DNA of 64,000 nt from Bubalus kerabau (lineage: Eukaryota; Chordata; Mammalia; Artiodactyla; Bovidae). Positions 34,454 to 46,680 of the stretch are shown here, one piece after another. The position numbers and the translations under genes were made by a program. The notes under the pieces were generated by a model. It made no database searches. It saw nothing but the letters and a program-made list of their open reading frames with translations, and was not told where the DNA came from. The stretch lies in the NCBI RefSeq assembly GCF_029407905.1, contig NC_073634.1:21217501-21281500 (forward strand). The letters are read 5' to 3'. How positions within the stretch are numbered: the stretch's first letter is position 1; every line of letters starts with the position of its first letter.

Positions 34454-34732
34454 GCTGCTGCTGCTGCTGCTAAGTCACTTCAGTTGTGTCCGACTCTGTG
34501 CGACCCCATAGATGGCTGCCCACTAGGCTCCACCATCCCTGGGATTCTCCAGGCAAGAACACTAGAGTGGCTTGCCATTTTCTTCTCCAATGCATGAAAG
34601 TGAAAAGTGAAAGTGAAGTCGCTCAGTAGTGTCCGACTCTTTGCAACTCCATGGACTGCAGCCCACCAGGCTCCTCCGTCCATGGGATTTTCCAGGCAAG
34701 AGTACTGGAATGGATTGCCATTGCCTTCTCCA
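34454..34732 (-). mobile_element. Full-length BOV-A2 SINE
   Basis: Reversed (CTG)n tail, two monomers and the linker ATGAAAGTGAAAAGTGAAAG, ending CCATTGCCTTCTCCA. The flanks AGAAGAAAACTT at 34442-34453 and 34733-34744 are a perfect 12-bp duplication. Confidence 0.97.
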
Positions 34733-34744
34733 AGAAGAAAACTT

Positions 34745-34890
34745 AGAACCTATCTAGTTCAACTTCCTCTTATTAGTCTCAGAAACTTGAGTCCCAGAGT
34801 CATACTGACTTAACCTCACCTCACTCGGTTGACAGAAGAATAAGAGATAAAATCAGTTCTTGTGATTCCTAGTCAGAGAATTCTCTAAAA
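34745..34890 (-). mobile_element. MIR/CORE-SINE-like remnant
   Basis: ACCTATCTAGTTCAACTTCC and GTCTCAGAAACTTGAGTCCC resemble the reverse of a CORE-type SINE. It is strongly diverged. Confidence 0.35.
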
Positions 34891-35384
34891 TTTATAGATA
34901 ACAGAATCTACTTCCTTCTCTCCACACTGCAAACTATAAATAATTTTACGGAACATATGCATCAAGATGCATGACCTGAGCAGGAATCATTATGGATCTC
35001 CTTCCTCAATTAGGAAATTAATTTCTTAGTAACAGTTTAAGGTATTCTATCTACCTCTTCTTTCTATGTTCCTCCATCATGTGCTTTGAAAGCAGTATAA
35101 GTTTAGCTTCTTTACTAACTTTTTCAGTTCTCAGTTTTGAAGCCCAGACTAAGGTAAAAACCTTGAGGACAGTTTTTTTTTCTGTTATAGGAACTTGGAA
35201 TTATGAAAATCAGCATCATTACGTCCTACTGGATTTTAAAATTCATCCTGATGAGCTGTCCTACAGAAAGTAAACAGTATGCTTACCTAAGGTTTGGCAT
35301 ATGTAGATGTTTCCACCAAATCAATGACTTTGAAGTAAACCATAGTAAACATTTCTCCTGCTAACATGAGAAAGTGGAGCCACT
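34891..35384. other. Unique-looking DNA, no gene seen
   Basis: Nothing recognised. Confidence 0.4.
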
Positions 35385-35395
35385 CAGTCAGAGCT

Positions 35396-35655
35396 GCTGC
35401 TAAGTCGCTTCAGTCATGCCCAACTCTATGCGACCCCATAGACAGCAGCCTACCAGGCTCCCCCGTCCCTGGGATTCTCCAGGCAAGAACACTGGAGTGG
35501 GTTGCCATTTCCTTCTCCAATGCATGAAAGTGAAAGTGAAGTTGCTCAGTCGTGTCCAACTCTTAGCAGCCCCATGGACTGCAGCTCACCAGGCTCCTCC
35601 TTCCATGCAATTGTCCAGGCAAGAGTACTAGAGTGGGTTGCCATTGCCTTCTCCA
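35396..35655 (-). mobile_element. Full-length BOV-A2 SINE
   Basis: Two reversed monomers with the linker ATGCATGAAAGTGAAAGTG. The flanks CAGTCAGAGCT (35385-35395) and CACTCAGAGCT (35656-35666) are an 11-bp duplication with one mismatch. It has the same orientation as the copy about 650 bp upstream. Confidence 0.95.
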
Positions 35656-35666
35656 CACTCAGAGCT

Positions 35667-37054
35667 AGTGAGCACCTTTTCTCTTCACTAAGGTGTATGT
35701 ACTTATTTTTGACCTTTCTACACAGAATTAAACTATTTGATATTGCTTTTGCAGACTGCATTGAAGTAGCTGCTCTCAGATATTTACTAAAAATAAACGA
35801 GAACTATTATTTGAGATACAAGCAGTGTTACCTCACTTCAAGGATAATGCAATTTTATTTCACTGATTGATATTCAGAGAACTCAAACCACAATTGAAGT
35901 TAACCAGTCAGAAACCAGCAAAGATATGGTCACTAAAAGATCACTCATGGAATCCTATGTTAATACCATTTATCAGAACTTAGTAACCAAAAGGATGTGC
36001 AAAGTATAAACAGTATAGATTAATTGAAAACATAAACTACACATAATGACACCCAGCATATACGTGCCCATAAGTAGAAAAGAATATGAGAACATAATGC
36101 AAAAGGAGAATTGCCTGTTATTTTGGATGAGTGGACTCTATCTAGGGTATGAGTTTTCCTAGAGTCTCACCTGCCCTCAGTCATCACTGAGTGAGCCATT
36201 ACCTGGTTGCAACATGGAAATGTTAAGTCATTGGTCCACAGACCTACTCTCAGAACTGTCCAATGTTAAAATCAGGTCACTGGAATTCTTCTGTATATGC
36301 TACCCAAGAGTCCCCACTCTAGACTCTGTAAAATTCTAATACTTTATGTTTTATTTTAGTTAATGATTATATTTTATATCTTGACTGTTTTACTAGATTA
36401 TAACCTCATCAAAGGAAACAATAATATTTTAAAATATTTTAAAACTCATCGTGTCCCACATAGTATCTGACCTGGCCCCATTGATTGAGCAGTCATAGAT
36501 CATGATAGGCAGTCAAAATGGAGCAGGCAAGGAAAAAGGAGGCCATTTTTCAAAGTACATTTATATTCATGATCTGACCTTTAGATTCTCAGAGTTTTAG
36601 AAATTATTTTTTTGATAAGATAAAATTATTATTTTTACATGTAGTAAATCTGATAAGACTGACATTTTGAAATAAACAGAATTTTTTACACAGCAGAAAA
36701 ACATATCTAAATCTTTAAACAGAAATTCAACTCCTGCCTGGTCATCATGGAGCAACAGTGCAGAAACAATTCTTTTACTGTAAATAAACTTAAAAGTGGA
36801 AAAATATATGAAACTATTCTTTTAGTCACTGGAAAGCAGATAGCACAGACTTGTGCTGAAAACAGAAGCCCTTGGCTTTCTGCTTGCAGTTTCAGGACTA
36901 AACAAAGGGGAAGGGTAATTGAGAAAGAGACTGCCATTGGTCTCAATATAGGAGATAGAGATTGAAGTTCAATAAGTCTCAAATTGGTTGGGGAAAGTGA
37001 TGTAAATACCAAAGGAGAAAGTTATGCAGAGAAAGAGGTCCAGATATGCATAAC
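35667..37054. other. Mostly unique DNA, possible old L2 piece
   Basis: About 36340-36475 (CTAGATTATAACCTCATCAA, then CCCACATAGTATCTGACC) weakly resembles an L2 3' end. Nothing else was recognised. Confidence 0.35.
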
Positions 37055-37095
37055 ATTTTTATCATCCTGATACCAAAATCAGCACAGACATTACG

Positions 37096-37122
37096 AAACA
37101 AACAAACAAACAACAACAACAA
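37096..37122. repeat. (AAAC)n(AAC)n simple repeat inside the L1 remnant
   Basis: Three AAAC units followed by AAC units, grown from an A-rich stretch of L1 sequence. Confidence 0.85.
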
Positions 37123-37770
37123 ACTGTAGACCATATCCTCATGCAAGTGACTGCAAAAACTCTTAACAATTTACAGCAAATAAAATCCAATAACATATAT
37201 GAAGGATAACATATGAGGTTGACCCTGAAAATGCAAAGATGATCAAGACTTAAGATCCACAAATGGATCTTACCTGGGGAATTTGTAAAGGCTGGAAGAG
37301 GTAACTCCTTTGAATGCAAAGACAGCAATACAAGACTTAAAGGAACATAAAAAATCAAGGAAACATAACTTCACCAAAGGAACACAATACATCCTTTTCA
37401 AAAGTGGTATTGAAACAATGGGTAACCATATAGGAAAAAATAAATCTCAATTCTTACCTACATCTAAAAAAAAAAACTTAAAATGAATCTTAGACTCAAG
37501 TGTAAACACTAAAGTTATAAAATTCTACAGGAAACTATAGATCTTGTAGATCTATAGTTTCTTGTGTGATCTTGGGCTAGGAAAAGAGTTCTTAAGTCAC
37601 ACACACACACAAAAAATGAACCATAAAAGAATTAAACCTAATCAGAATTTTAAATTACTGCTTTCTCAAAGATACTATTAGAAAAGAAAAAGGAAGGCAC
37701 AATCTGGGAGAAGATATTTACAATAGATAGTAATGCGAAGGAGATCCAATTTAAAAAACGGGTAAATGGT

Positions 37771-37896
37771 GCTGGTCTTAGTTTCTCAGTCATGTCCGAC
37801 CTTTGTGACCCCATGTAATGTAGCCCGCCAGGTTCTTCTGTCCATGGGGATTCTCCAGGCAAGAATACAGGAGTGGGTAGCCTATCCCTTCTCCAG
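37771..37896 (-). mobile_element. Partial Bov-tA/Bov-A
   Basis: Reversed 3' end (CTCAGTCATGTCCGAC) through GTGGGTAGCCTATCCCTTCT. The tRNA-like head is absent. It shares the GTAGCCTATCC signature with the tandem-headed copies. Confidence 0.88.
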
Positions 37897-38835
37897 AAAT
37901 GATTTGAACATACACTTCACCAAAAAAGAATATTCAAATAACTAATAAGCAGACAAAAATTTACTCAACATCATTAATTATCAGAGAAATCAAATGTAAA
38001 TAGCAATTATATAACATTATACATTCACATTCAAATGTCTAAAGTTTAAAAGACTATTGTCCAACAGGTACAATGTTCCAGTTATAAGATAAATAAGTAT
38101 TAGGAAAGTAATATATGCCATGATAAAATACAATTAACACTGCTATATGTTATATACAAAACTTGTTGAAAGTAAATCCAAACAGTTCTCATCACAAAGA
38201 AAAAAAATGTATTTCTTTAGTTTTGTGTCTATATGAGGTGACGATGTTCACTAAACTTGTGATAACTGGTCAATTAATTAATTTAAAAACAAAATTAAAA
38301 AGACTATTGTCTTTGCAGTAAAGCAACTGGAAGTCATACATGACTGGTGGGAATATGAAAAGATCACATCTCTGGGAAAATTTGATTTTTAAAAAAATTT
38401 AAACATATAGTTACTATATGATCCAGCTATTCAAAGAAGATATTTACCCAATAAAATGGAAAACATATATGCATGTTCATATGTTTCATGGCAACTTTCT
38501 TCATTAGTCAAAAACTAGGAGCAAAAAGAATGTTGAACAAGAGGCAAGCGGAAATGAGTTTGTATCATACTACTCCAAAGAATAAAAGAACTAAGACAGT
38601 AAAGTGGCTGAATCCAAAAACAGCATGCCAAATGAAAGAAACCAGATACATAAAAGTATAAGCTATATGATACCATTTCTGTGAACCTCTAGAAAATATA
38701 AAATGACAGAAAGCTTATCAATGGCTACGTGGGACCCAAAAGTAATAGAAATGTTGAGGTGACAGAAATATTCTGTATATCGATTTTAGTGGTCGTTACA
38801 CAGATACATATATTCATCAAACCACATAAAAATAC

Positions 38836-39079
38836 ATTTAAAATCCCATCCTTTCTGCTCTCTCTTTGGCCATCACAATCAAATACGACCACGTCTGGGG
38901 AGCCTTATGGAGCTTGCTTATGATCTGGACATTTATGATATTTACTGATATAATATAAAAGATACCATTGCAAATAGAGACATGCACAAACTGTATACAA
39001 GGGTTTGTTAATAGGTTACACTGCCATGGAAAAGTCTATAGACTTTCTCAGTGTTGGCTTCAGGTTTCTAAGTTCAGGT
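38836..39079. other. Unique AT-rich DNA, no gene seen
   Basis: Nothing recognised. Confidence 0.35.
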
Positions 39080-39690
39080 TGTTTTTAAATTGCCTGATTA
39101 TCAGTGTATAAATATGGCCTATTAGAATTCTTTTTTGGCAATTTTCCTAGATAATTCTGTGAATGTTTACCCCATATATATTTGAGATTATATTAATGGA
39201 TGTATTCAAGGTTCAGAACTTGGCAATTTCATGACAAATTTTTCCTTTTATTATTAAATGATAATTCATTATCCCTACCAATAATTTGTCTTTGAAGTCT
39301 ATACATTTTAATAATATTGCTAACATAACTTTTTTTTGATTGGAGCTTTTTAAATATATATTTTCCATTTCTTACTTTTCAATTTTTTGATATTTTTGCA
39401 TCATAGGGATGTCTCCTAAAATTAGCTTATAGCTGGATTAAGTTTTGCTTTTGTATTGAATAGTAACTGTCTCTTAGTAAGAGGTTCTCATCAGTGAATT
39501 TACTTATATTTACAGTTATTGTAATTACTGATATATTTAATTTTCATTTTTTATGGCTCATTTTTATTAGTTTTGAACTTTGATATTAAGTTTTTAATAT
39601 TTATCTCTAGTTATATTTGTAATTAGACTGCAATTTTTCATTTGAAACTTTTGCAAACACTTTCCTAAATAAAATTATCAAAGGAGGGGA
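39080..39690 (-). mobile_element. Ancient L1 ORF2 remnant
   Basis: ACAATAATTTGTC..TTTGAAGTCTA, TTTTTTTGATTGGAGC and TTATATTTACAGTTATTGTA follow the order of reversed L1 ORF2. It is very decayed, with approximate limits. Confidence 0.55.
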
Positions 39691-41288
39691 GAAGAGCCAG
39701 TGGCTCATGTCTATTTCTTAATTTAAATGATCATTCCTTCCCTCAATAAGATGATATATTTGAGAATTCTGGAGTTGGGAAAGGTCTTATAAAGGTGGTC
39801 TAATCCATTGTACACGTGAAAATAGAAGGCTGGAGGGTTTAGATATGTTTTATAAGGTCACAAAGTGAGTTTGTAATTATGATATCACTGAATAGAATTT
39901 TACTCTTTGTCTAGTGTTCTTTCCATGCTGTCCTTTCAGATTTATGTTGTACAGGCTGTTGAATATCATCATCTCTGCAATCAGTAGTAGCACATGTCTT
40001 CCTCATAAGGAGCTTGTAAGTTGAATCAATTCTGAGATATGCATATTAAATTAAGAAGCATGCAAAGCAGATGGTAAAATGCAAATGGATTAGAGCTCCA
40101 AGGTTATACAGATTTAAATAATTTGAAAAGTGATAGTCTGTTTTAAGTCTCATCAGTAACTTTGAAAACAATAGGCTCAACCATAATGGGAAATATGAAA
40201 TATTTTCCAGTTTGCAGTTGTACTTTGTAAAAAATGTTTTATTTCAATACCCTAATTTATTATTTCTCATTTAGGTATACCCTGCAGCAATATTTTTCTA
40301 CAAGCTTTACCTTCCCATTGAGTATTCAAATTTTTCTGTCATTTATTTTCCCTCAAAGGCATTAAACTGCTTTTCAGATCTTATTTCATTTTCTTTGTTA
40401 CTTTTCCAGATACCTAAAATTTTAAAATATTATTTCCAGTTAATCCCATATGGAACACAAAATGAAGAGCCTATATAGAGAATAATTACTCTGTATTTCA
40501 AAATGCAGAACTGCTGGCATAAGTTAGATGATGGAAAATTATAGCATCATATCTCATACTATTGACAATGGAAACATGGCAGTCATACTTGGAAAAAGCT
40601 TATTATTTCTCTACATGTGAAAAAAAGGAACATAAAAAAATCCAACTTTAAATCACACTTCAATTTCCAGATTCTCTTCTTAAAATATACATTGCCAACC
40701 ACCCCCCCACCCCCCACTTCCCCTTGCCCTGACTCAATTCAGCAGGTCTTTCAAAAACCAGCCTCTGAGATTTCATCTAGGGCTACATTCTGAGCATACA
40801 CTTTAGCAGATAGACCCATTAGGCCTTTTTTCTGACAGCAGCCAATGTCGTGGGGCCCTTGTTGAAATTTCTGTCACATTTTGTATTTATGAAAATGAAC
40901 GATGTCCTTGGGAATTTCAAAAGGCTCCGAAGCACAGCCTGAGGAGGGCACCAGAGGGGAGCAGAGCAGAGTGTACTGCTGTGAAGTTCTGATGGGGCAT
41001 TTGGATTCTAATGATAGTGATGATTCTCCATGGTAGGAAGTTACAAAGAATCAGAATCAGAACGAAACCTCATGAATCCGCCAATGTAGGGAAAAAAAAA
41101 ATCTGATTTTGACTAAATTTACCTGTACTGCAAGTTAATTCTTAGAAAAGATAGGTTTGAAATCTTGTAGTCTTTATTTTTTAGAGACACACTTAAACCT
41201 GAGAAAAGGCAAACACGAGCGATCCACAGTCTTTTGGGCATAGGTGACACTGAATCCACCTCATGGCAGCTTGGCTGCTCTCCCAGAT
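39691..41288. other. Mostly unique DNA, with a possible MIR-like piece
   Basis: About 39762-39930 (GGAGTTGGGAAAGGTCTTAT, AAGGTCACAAAGTGAG, GTGTTCTTTCCATGCTG) looks like a reversed CORE-SINE/MIR relative. A C-rich run lies at 40701-40720. About 40740-41040 has higher GC and complexity than its surroundings and no repeat signature. Confidence 0.45.
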
Positions 41289-42897
41289 GGCTCTTCACAT
41301 CAGGTGACCGAAGTATTGGAGCTTCAGCTTCAGCACCAGTCCTTTCAATCAATATTCAAGTTTGATTGACTGGTTTGATTGCCTTCCAGTCCAAGGGACT
41401 CTCAAGAGTCTTTACCAACATTACAATTTGAAAGCATCATCCTGCAGTGCCCAGCTTTTTTTATGGTCCAACTCCCACATCCATATATGACTACTGTAAA
41501 AACCAGTTTTGACTCTACAGATTCTGGTCAGCAAAGTGATTCCACTGCTTTTTAATATGCTGTCTACTTTTGTCATAGATTTCCTTCCAAGGAGCAAGTG
41601 TCTTTTCATTTCATGGCTGCAGTTACCATCCACAGTGATTCTGGAGCCCAAGAAAATAAAATCTATCATTGCTTCCACTTTTTTCCCTTCTATTTGCCAT
41701 GAAATGATGGGCTGGATACCATGATATCATACTTTTTAATGTTGATATTCAAACCAACTTTTTCATTCTACTTTTTCACCCTCATCAAGAGGTTCTTCAG
41801 TTCTTCTTCACTGCCTGCCATTAGAATGGTATCATCTGCATATCTGGGTTTACTGATATTTCTCCCTGCAAACTTGATTCCATCTTGTGCTTCATCCAGT
41901 ATGGCATTTCACATAATGTACTCTGCATATAAGTTAAATATACAGCCTTGACATACTCCTTTCCCAATTTTGAACCAGTCTGTTGTTCCATATCTAGTTC
42001 TAACTGTTGCTTCTTGACCCACTTATGGGTTTCTCAGGAGATAGATAAGGCAGTCTGGTATCCCATATGTTTAAGTATTTTCCACAGTTTGTTGTGATCC
42101 ACAAAGTCAAAGTGTTTAGTGTAATCAATGAAGCAGAAGTAGATGTTTTACTGGAAATTCCTTGCTTTCTCCATGATCCAACAAATGTTGGCAATTTGAT
42201 CTCTGGTTCCTCTGCCTTTTCTAAAACCAGCTTGAACATCTGGAAGTTTTGGTTCATGTCCTGCTGAAACCTAGCTTGAAGGATTTTGAGCATAAACTTG
42301 CTAGCATGTGAAATGAGCACAATTATATGGTAGTGTGAACATTATTACGCATTGCCCTTCTTTGGGATTAGAATGAAAACTGAGGTTTTCCAGTCCTATA
42401 ACCATTGCTGAGTTTTCCAAATTTGCTGACATATTGAGTGCAGCACTTTAATGGAATCATCTTTTAGAATTTGAAATAGCTCAGCTGGAATTCCATCACT
42501 TCCACTAGCTTTGTTCATAATAATGTTTCCTAAGTCCCACTTGACTTCACACTCCAGGATGTCTGGCTCTAGCTAAGTGACTACAACATCCTGGTTATCC
42601 AGGTTATTAAAAAAATTTTGCATAGTTCTGGGTATTCTTGCCACCTCTTCCTAATCTCTTCTGCCTCTGTTAAGTCCTTACCATTTCTGTCATTTATCCT
42701 ACCCATCCTTGCATGAAATAGTCTCTTAGTATCTCCAGTTTTCTTAAAGAGGTCTCTAGCCTTTCCCATTCTACTGTTTTCCTCTATTTCTTTGCAGTGC
42801 TCACTTAAGAAGGCCTTATCTCTCCACCATTCTCTGGAACTCTGCATTTAATTGGGTATACTTTTCCCTTTCTCTTTTTCTTTTCATTTCTCTTCTT
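41289..42897 (-). mobile_element. Old, diverged BovB LINE
   Basis: A minus-strand BovB of about 1.6 kb. It lacks the terminal roughly 150 bp at its 3' end (starting CTCTTCACATCAGGTG) and is 5'-truncated near 42897. It is visibly more diverged than the other copies, with indels in every domain. The RT motif C region still encodes YADD (reverse of 41826-41850). It is probably the oldest BovB here. Confidence 0.9.
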
Positions 42898-42932
42898 TAT
42901 TTTATATTCTTTCCTTTAACAGTTTCCTTCAT

Positions 42933-42958
42933 CAAAAAATAAATAAATAAATAAATAA
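42933..42958. repeat. (AAAT)n microsatellite
   Basis: Five AAAT units just beyond the 5' end of the old BovB, the same placement as at 15049-15070. Confidence 0.9.
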
Positions 42959-44446
42959 CCTACTGCCTGCTCTCTTTCCAAGCATGTGCACGTGCACGCA
43001 CACACACACAGAGTGTTTAAAATATACTGAGAATGAGTTCCAAGGCTTTGCTTCATTGAGGTTTCATCTAAATGGCAGTTTCTTCTTTGCCCTTTCAGTA
43101 TAAGCTAGAGCTTCACCAGAAAGATTTCTTTCAATATGCTCAGTGTCTGTGTCTTGAATCTCTGTGTTCCCCGGTTAGACTTGTGTTCAGTAGATGTGAC
43201 TCTGTTTGGCTCATCTCACCAAGTTTTCCACATTCTCTGATCATATTCATTGTTGTCTTAGGCTTGCATTGGATGCTGAGCCAAACTAGGAGAGAAAGCA
43301 CATGTTTCAATAGTGCCTCTCCACCTTATTTCCATGCAATGTGACATGGAATTGTCATGTTTTATATTGTAGAATTTACCAGGCCAATGATAATTGCTCA
43401 CCTTTGTATGGGACCTGATTTTTCCTACCTTAGAAGTTTTTAAAAGATATTTCCTTTGTCCTCATTATTTTGAAATTTCACAACTATATCCTTTGATGTG
43501 AGTATTTTCCCATTCATTGGGCTGGGGCACTCAGTGGGCATTTTCATTTTGAAAATCGGTCTGTTGATATCTTTTTATACCAGTTTCCTATTCATTTACA
43601 CATTCTGTAATTTCTCTGTGCTTTTTAATAGTTTATTCCTGCTGTATTCTTTCCATTATATATAACATCCTTTTCTTTTTAATGGATACAACATTTTCCC
43701 TTATTAAGATGACTATGAAATATAATATATTTATTTAATATTCATTTTCATCTTTCTAAATATAAAAAAATTTATTAGAATATAGCTCACAAAGGCTTTA
43801 ATTGTTCTAGTTATAAATAAAACTGAACAATTTAAAGCTTAAGACCTTCATTTTATGAATGTTGAGACTATAGCAATATGCAATTAAATGAAATGTATTG
43901 AAGTTGTTCAAAGGACTGTGGAAAATCTTGTTTCTGGCATGTGATGGCCCAGCTTTGGAGTTCAGTGAGAACAAAGAGCAAAACTAATCTATTATATGTT
44001 TTACTTCTGCCAAATCATGGATTATTCTGAAAGAGCCAATGGCCTTTTTATTCCCAGTCGAAAGTCAGGAAGAATTGACATGTCTTAATCACTATCAGTG
44101 TTTGAATAAAAACACAGAAAAAACTCACTTAACTCCATATAGCTTTTTAAAATAATAGGAGAAAAAAGGAATGATCTTAGTCAATTAGAAATCATCCAAA
44201 GACCAAAGAAATTTTAAGTAAAATCAGTCCTTGAGGATAAAACCAAATTAAAAACTTCTTAATGGCACAAAGATTCTTAGACATGGAAAGGAAAACAATA
44301 ATGAGTTATCATTGGATTAATAGCAAAATATCCTCTCTATTAACAAAATCATACTACATTACAACTGAATAAGATGACATGAAAATCCAGTCATAAATAA
44401 ATGTTCATCTGAGAGTGACAATATAGAACAATTAGTCCAAATCATT
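42959..44446. other. AT-rich DNA with a short (CA)n, no gene seen
   Basis: A short CA tract at about 42999-43010. About 43430-43600 has the feel of an old interspersed repeat (CCCATTCATTGGGCTGGGGC) that I could not classify. Confidence 0.4.
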
Positions 44447-44458
44447 TTATAGAAAAGC

Positions 44459-44732
44459 TGCTGCTGCTACTGCTAAATCACTTCAGTCATGTCCGACTCT
44501 GTGTGACCCCATAGATGGCAGCCCACCAGGCTCCCCCGTCCCTGGGGACCAGGCAAGAACACTGCAGTGGGTTGCCATTTCCTTCTCCAATGCATGAAAG
44601 TGAAAAGTGAAAGTGAAGTCGCTCAGTCGTGTCCGACTCCCAGCGACCTCATGGACTGCAGCCCACCAGGCTCCTCCATCCATGGGATTTTCCAGGCAAG
44701 AGTACTGGAGTGGGGTGCCATTGCCTTCTCCA
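44459..44732 (-). mobile_element. Full-length BOV-A2 SINE
   Basis: Reversed (CTG)n-type tail, two monomers and the usual linker. The flanks TTATAGAAAAGC at 44447-44458 and 44733-44744 are a perfect 12-bp duplication. Confidence 0.97.
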
Positions 44733-44744
44733 TTATAGAAAAGC

Positions 44745-45529
44745 AACTGAGATCAAATAAAAGAAGCAATGTATTCCACTCCCCACAAATAGTTAATGGC
44801 CCATGCAACAAGTATGTTGTTGTTCCATAATCAAGCTCTTTAGTCTTTTTATTCTTACAAATTCCAGTGGTTTTTTTTTTCACTATGATAATTGGTCTTT
44901 TAATATCTAATTCATGTACAATTTAAACTCTCTAGGTGAGAAATAATTGGCAGATCCTAGTTATGGCCCATATAATTTAATATTCATTACAATGCAGTTT
45001 CAAAAAAGAGAACGGATTCTAAATTCATATGTTTTAAATGAAACATCAAAGTAGAACATGAAGTACTGGAGAAATGGACAAAAAAAGAAAGAGTTTTCAA
45101 AAACAGAAAGCCAAATATTTGTGGGGTAATGAGAGGAATTTAGGTTGTAAAATCTAGAGAAAGAATGTTAAGGAGTGACTTTCTATGGTTAAATGACAGA
45201 TCTAGGCTATTATCCACCATCTTCATTGAGGTAAAATATAGTTATATCAAGGTGAGTACAGATTTAACCAAGTAGTTCTTAAGTACAGAAAGCGTTATGC
45301 CTGGCCCAGACTCTAGTTAGTGAAATAAGAGGGTTATTATAGATGAAGCCCTAGAGTTTTGGGGGAAATAGACTAACTGTTATCATCCTATTCTTACTCG
45401 AAATTTGCTGGTTAAAGGTTTAGGAGCTAAACCAAGTGACCAACTTGATATCATAATATCACCAAGCAAGCTGTGTTTCCCAGTAAGGAAAAGAACATGT
45501 TCAATTCTTCCCAATTAAAGTCTTAGTAT
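44745..45529. other. Unique AT-rich DNA, no gene seen
   Basis: Nothing recognised. Confidence 0.4.
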
Positions 45530-45720
45530 AATGATTAAGTCCACAGACTCAGGGACCAGAGTGCCTGGGTTCAAAACCCAAGCTTCTTCACTGGTTATAT
45601 AAATTTAGACAAATTACTTTAAGGTGACTTAGCTCTTCTCACAGGTAAAAGGAAGAGATTTTGTTACCTGTTATTTTTTAACAATTGTTAAGACAGTGCT
45701 TAGGAAATAGCAATTATTAT
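45530..45720 (+). mobile_element. MIR SINE
   Basis: GACCAGAGTGCCTGGGTTCAA (start of the MIR core), CTTCTTCACTGGTTATAT, GACAAATTACTTTAAGGTG and AAGACAGTGCTTAGGAAAT follow the MIR order. Confidence 0.75.
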
Positions 45721-46462
45721 TATCTTCCACATATCTGAACTCAAGTCATCTAACATATCCCAATATTACCTTAAAAATAATTGTTGAAAATATCAAAAAT
45801 AAAGACTTTAAAATTACCTATTAAGGGTATCACAAGCTTATTTTAAGAGGGGAAAATGTAGCTAAAGTTACTTAACAATACTGAATACATCCAAATGACA
45901 CATCAACTGTGCAGTGATGAATACTTTGACTAAATTCTAATCAAGAGGTATTCGAGTTAATGAAATTTTGAAATCTCACAATTGATATTTGTCTGCTCTG
46001 AGTAATGTTGGGTTCTATTCACGTGAACACTGGAGAGGCAGATTTCCAGTGTTTTTTATTAGAAAGCATGAGGCAAGACCATACCATAAAGTTCTACAAA
46101 TACTCATAGTATATAGTCTCAAAGTATAACTTGTCTCCTAATAGCTGAGTCTATTGGCTGCCAAATGAGCTCTCAGTTGAAACAATGGAAAAAGCACAAC
46201 GGATCTAGAATTTAGACTAGCAAAATGACTTGGTAGCTAAACTCACAGTAATGAAAGGCAAAAGTCTTACATTTTTTTATGGCAAGCATCTCAGTCACGA
46301 CTTTATAAGTAAGGCGAAATGACCATAGAGCAAGAAAAGGAGATAGCAGAGTCTCAGCTGGTAAGATATGCCATATAGTCAGTTCTGTGATAATAAGACA
46401 TATGTGTTTCTGAAATTCACTTTGTTCAGAGAATTTCTTCAGTAAATAACTATCGAGTCTAT

Positions 46463-46464
<2 letters not shown>
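45721..46464. other. AT-rich DNA, no gene seen
   Basis: Nothing recognised. An 84-codon minus-strand frame at 46212-46466 has no domain signature. Confidence 0.4.

Positions 46465-46493
<29 letters not shown>
46465..46493. repeat. Uninterrupted A29 homopolymer
   Basis: 29 consecutive A residues. Its last three belong to the left target duplication of the following SINE. No LINE or SINE was recognised immediately upstream, so the origin is unclear. Confidence 0.97.
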
Positions 46494-46497
<4 letters not shown>

Positions 46498-46507
46498 CTA
46501 ATGAATT

Positions 46508-46666
46508 TGGGATTCCCTGATGGTCCAGTGGCTCAGACTCTATGCTCCCAATGCAGGGGGCCCATGATCGACCCATTGTCAGGCAACTAGATCCCACATG
46601 CCATAGCTAAAATATCTCCCTTGCCATAACTAAGATCTGGTACAGCTGAATCAATATTTTTTTTTT
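46508..46666 (+). mobile_element. CHR-type tRNA-Glu-derived SINE
   Basis: TGGGATTCCCTGATGGTCCAG (head), CTCCCAATGCAGGGGGCCC and ACTAGATCCCACATGCCAT distinguish it from Bov-tA and match the cetartiodactyl CHR family. The flanks AAAGAACCTAATGA (46491-46504) and AAAGAATCTAATAA (46667-46680) form a 14-bp duplication with two mismatches. Confidence 0.78.
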
Positions 46667-46680
46667 AAAGAATCTAATAA

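Larger units (their letters stand above)
37055..38835 (+). mobile_element. Old L1 LINE fragments, plus strand
   Basis: Pieces of L1 ORF2 in order: 37065-37190 (CCTGATACCAAAATCAGCAC), 37385-38050 (TGGGTAACCATATAGGAAAA, CTGGGAGAAGATATTTACA, CACTTCACC), then a 3'-UTR-like piece at 38055-38290 and ORF2 tail plus 3' end at 38290-38835 (GGTGGGAATATGAAAAGATC, ATGATCCAGCTATTC, ACTATTCTG-like end). It is highly decayed and holds a Bov-tA. The 3'-UTR-like piece ahead of the ORF2 tail means either two elements or a rearrangement. Confidence 0.65.
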
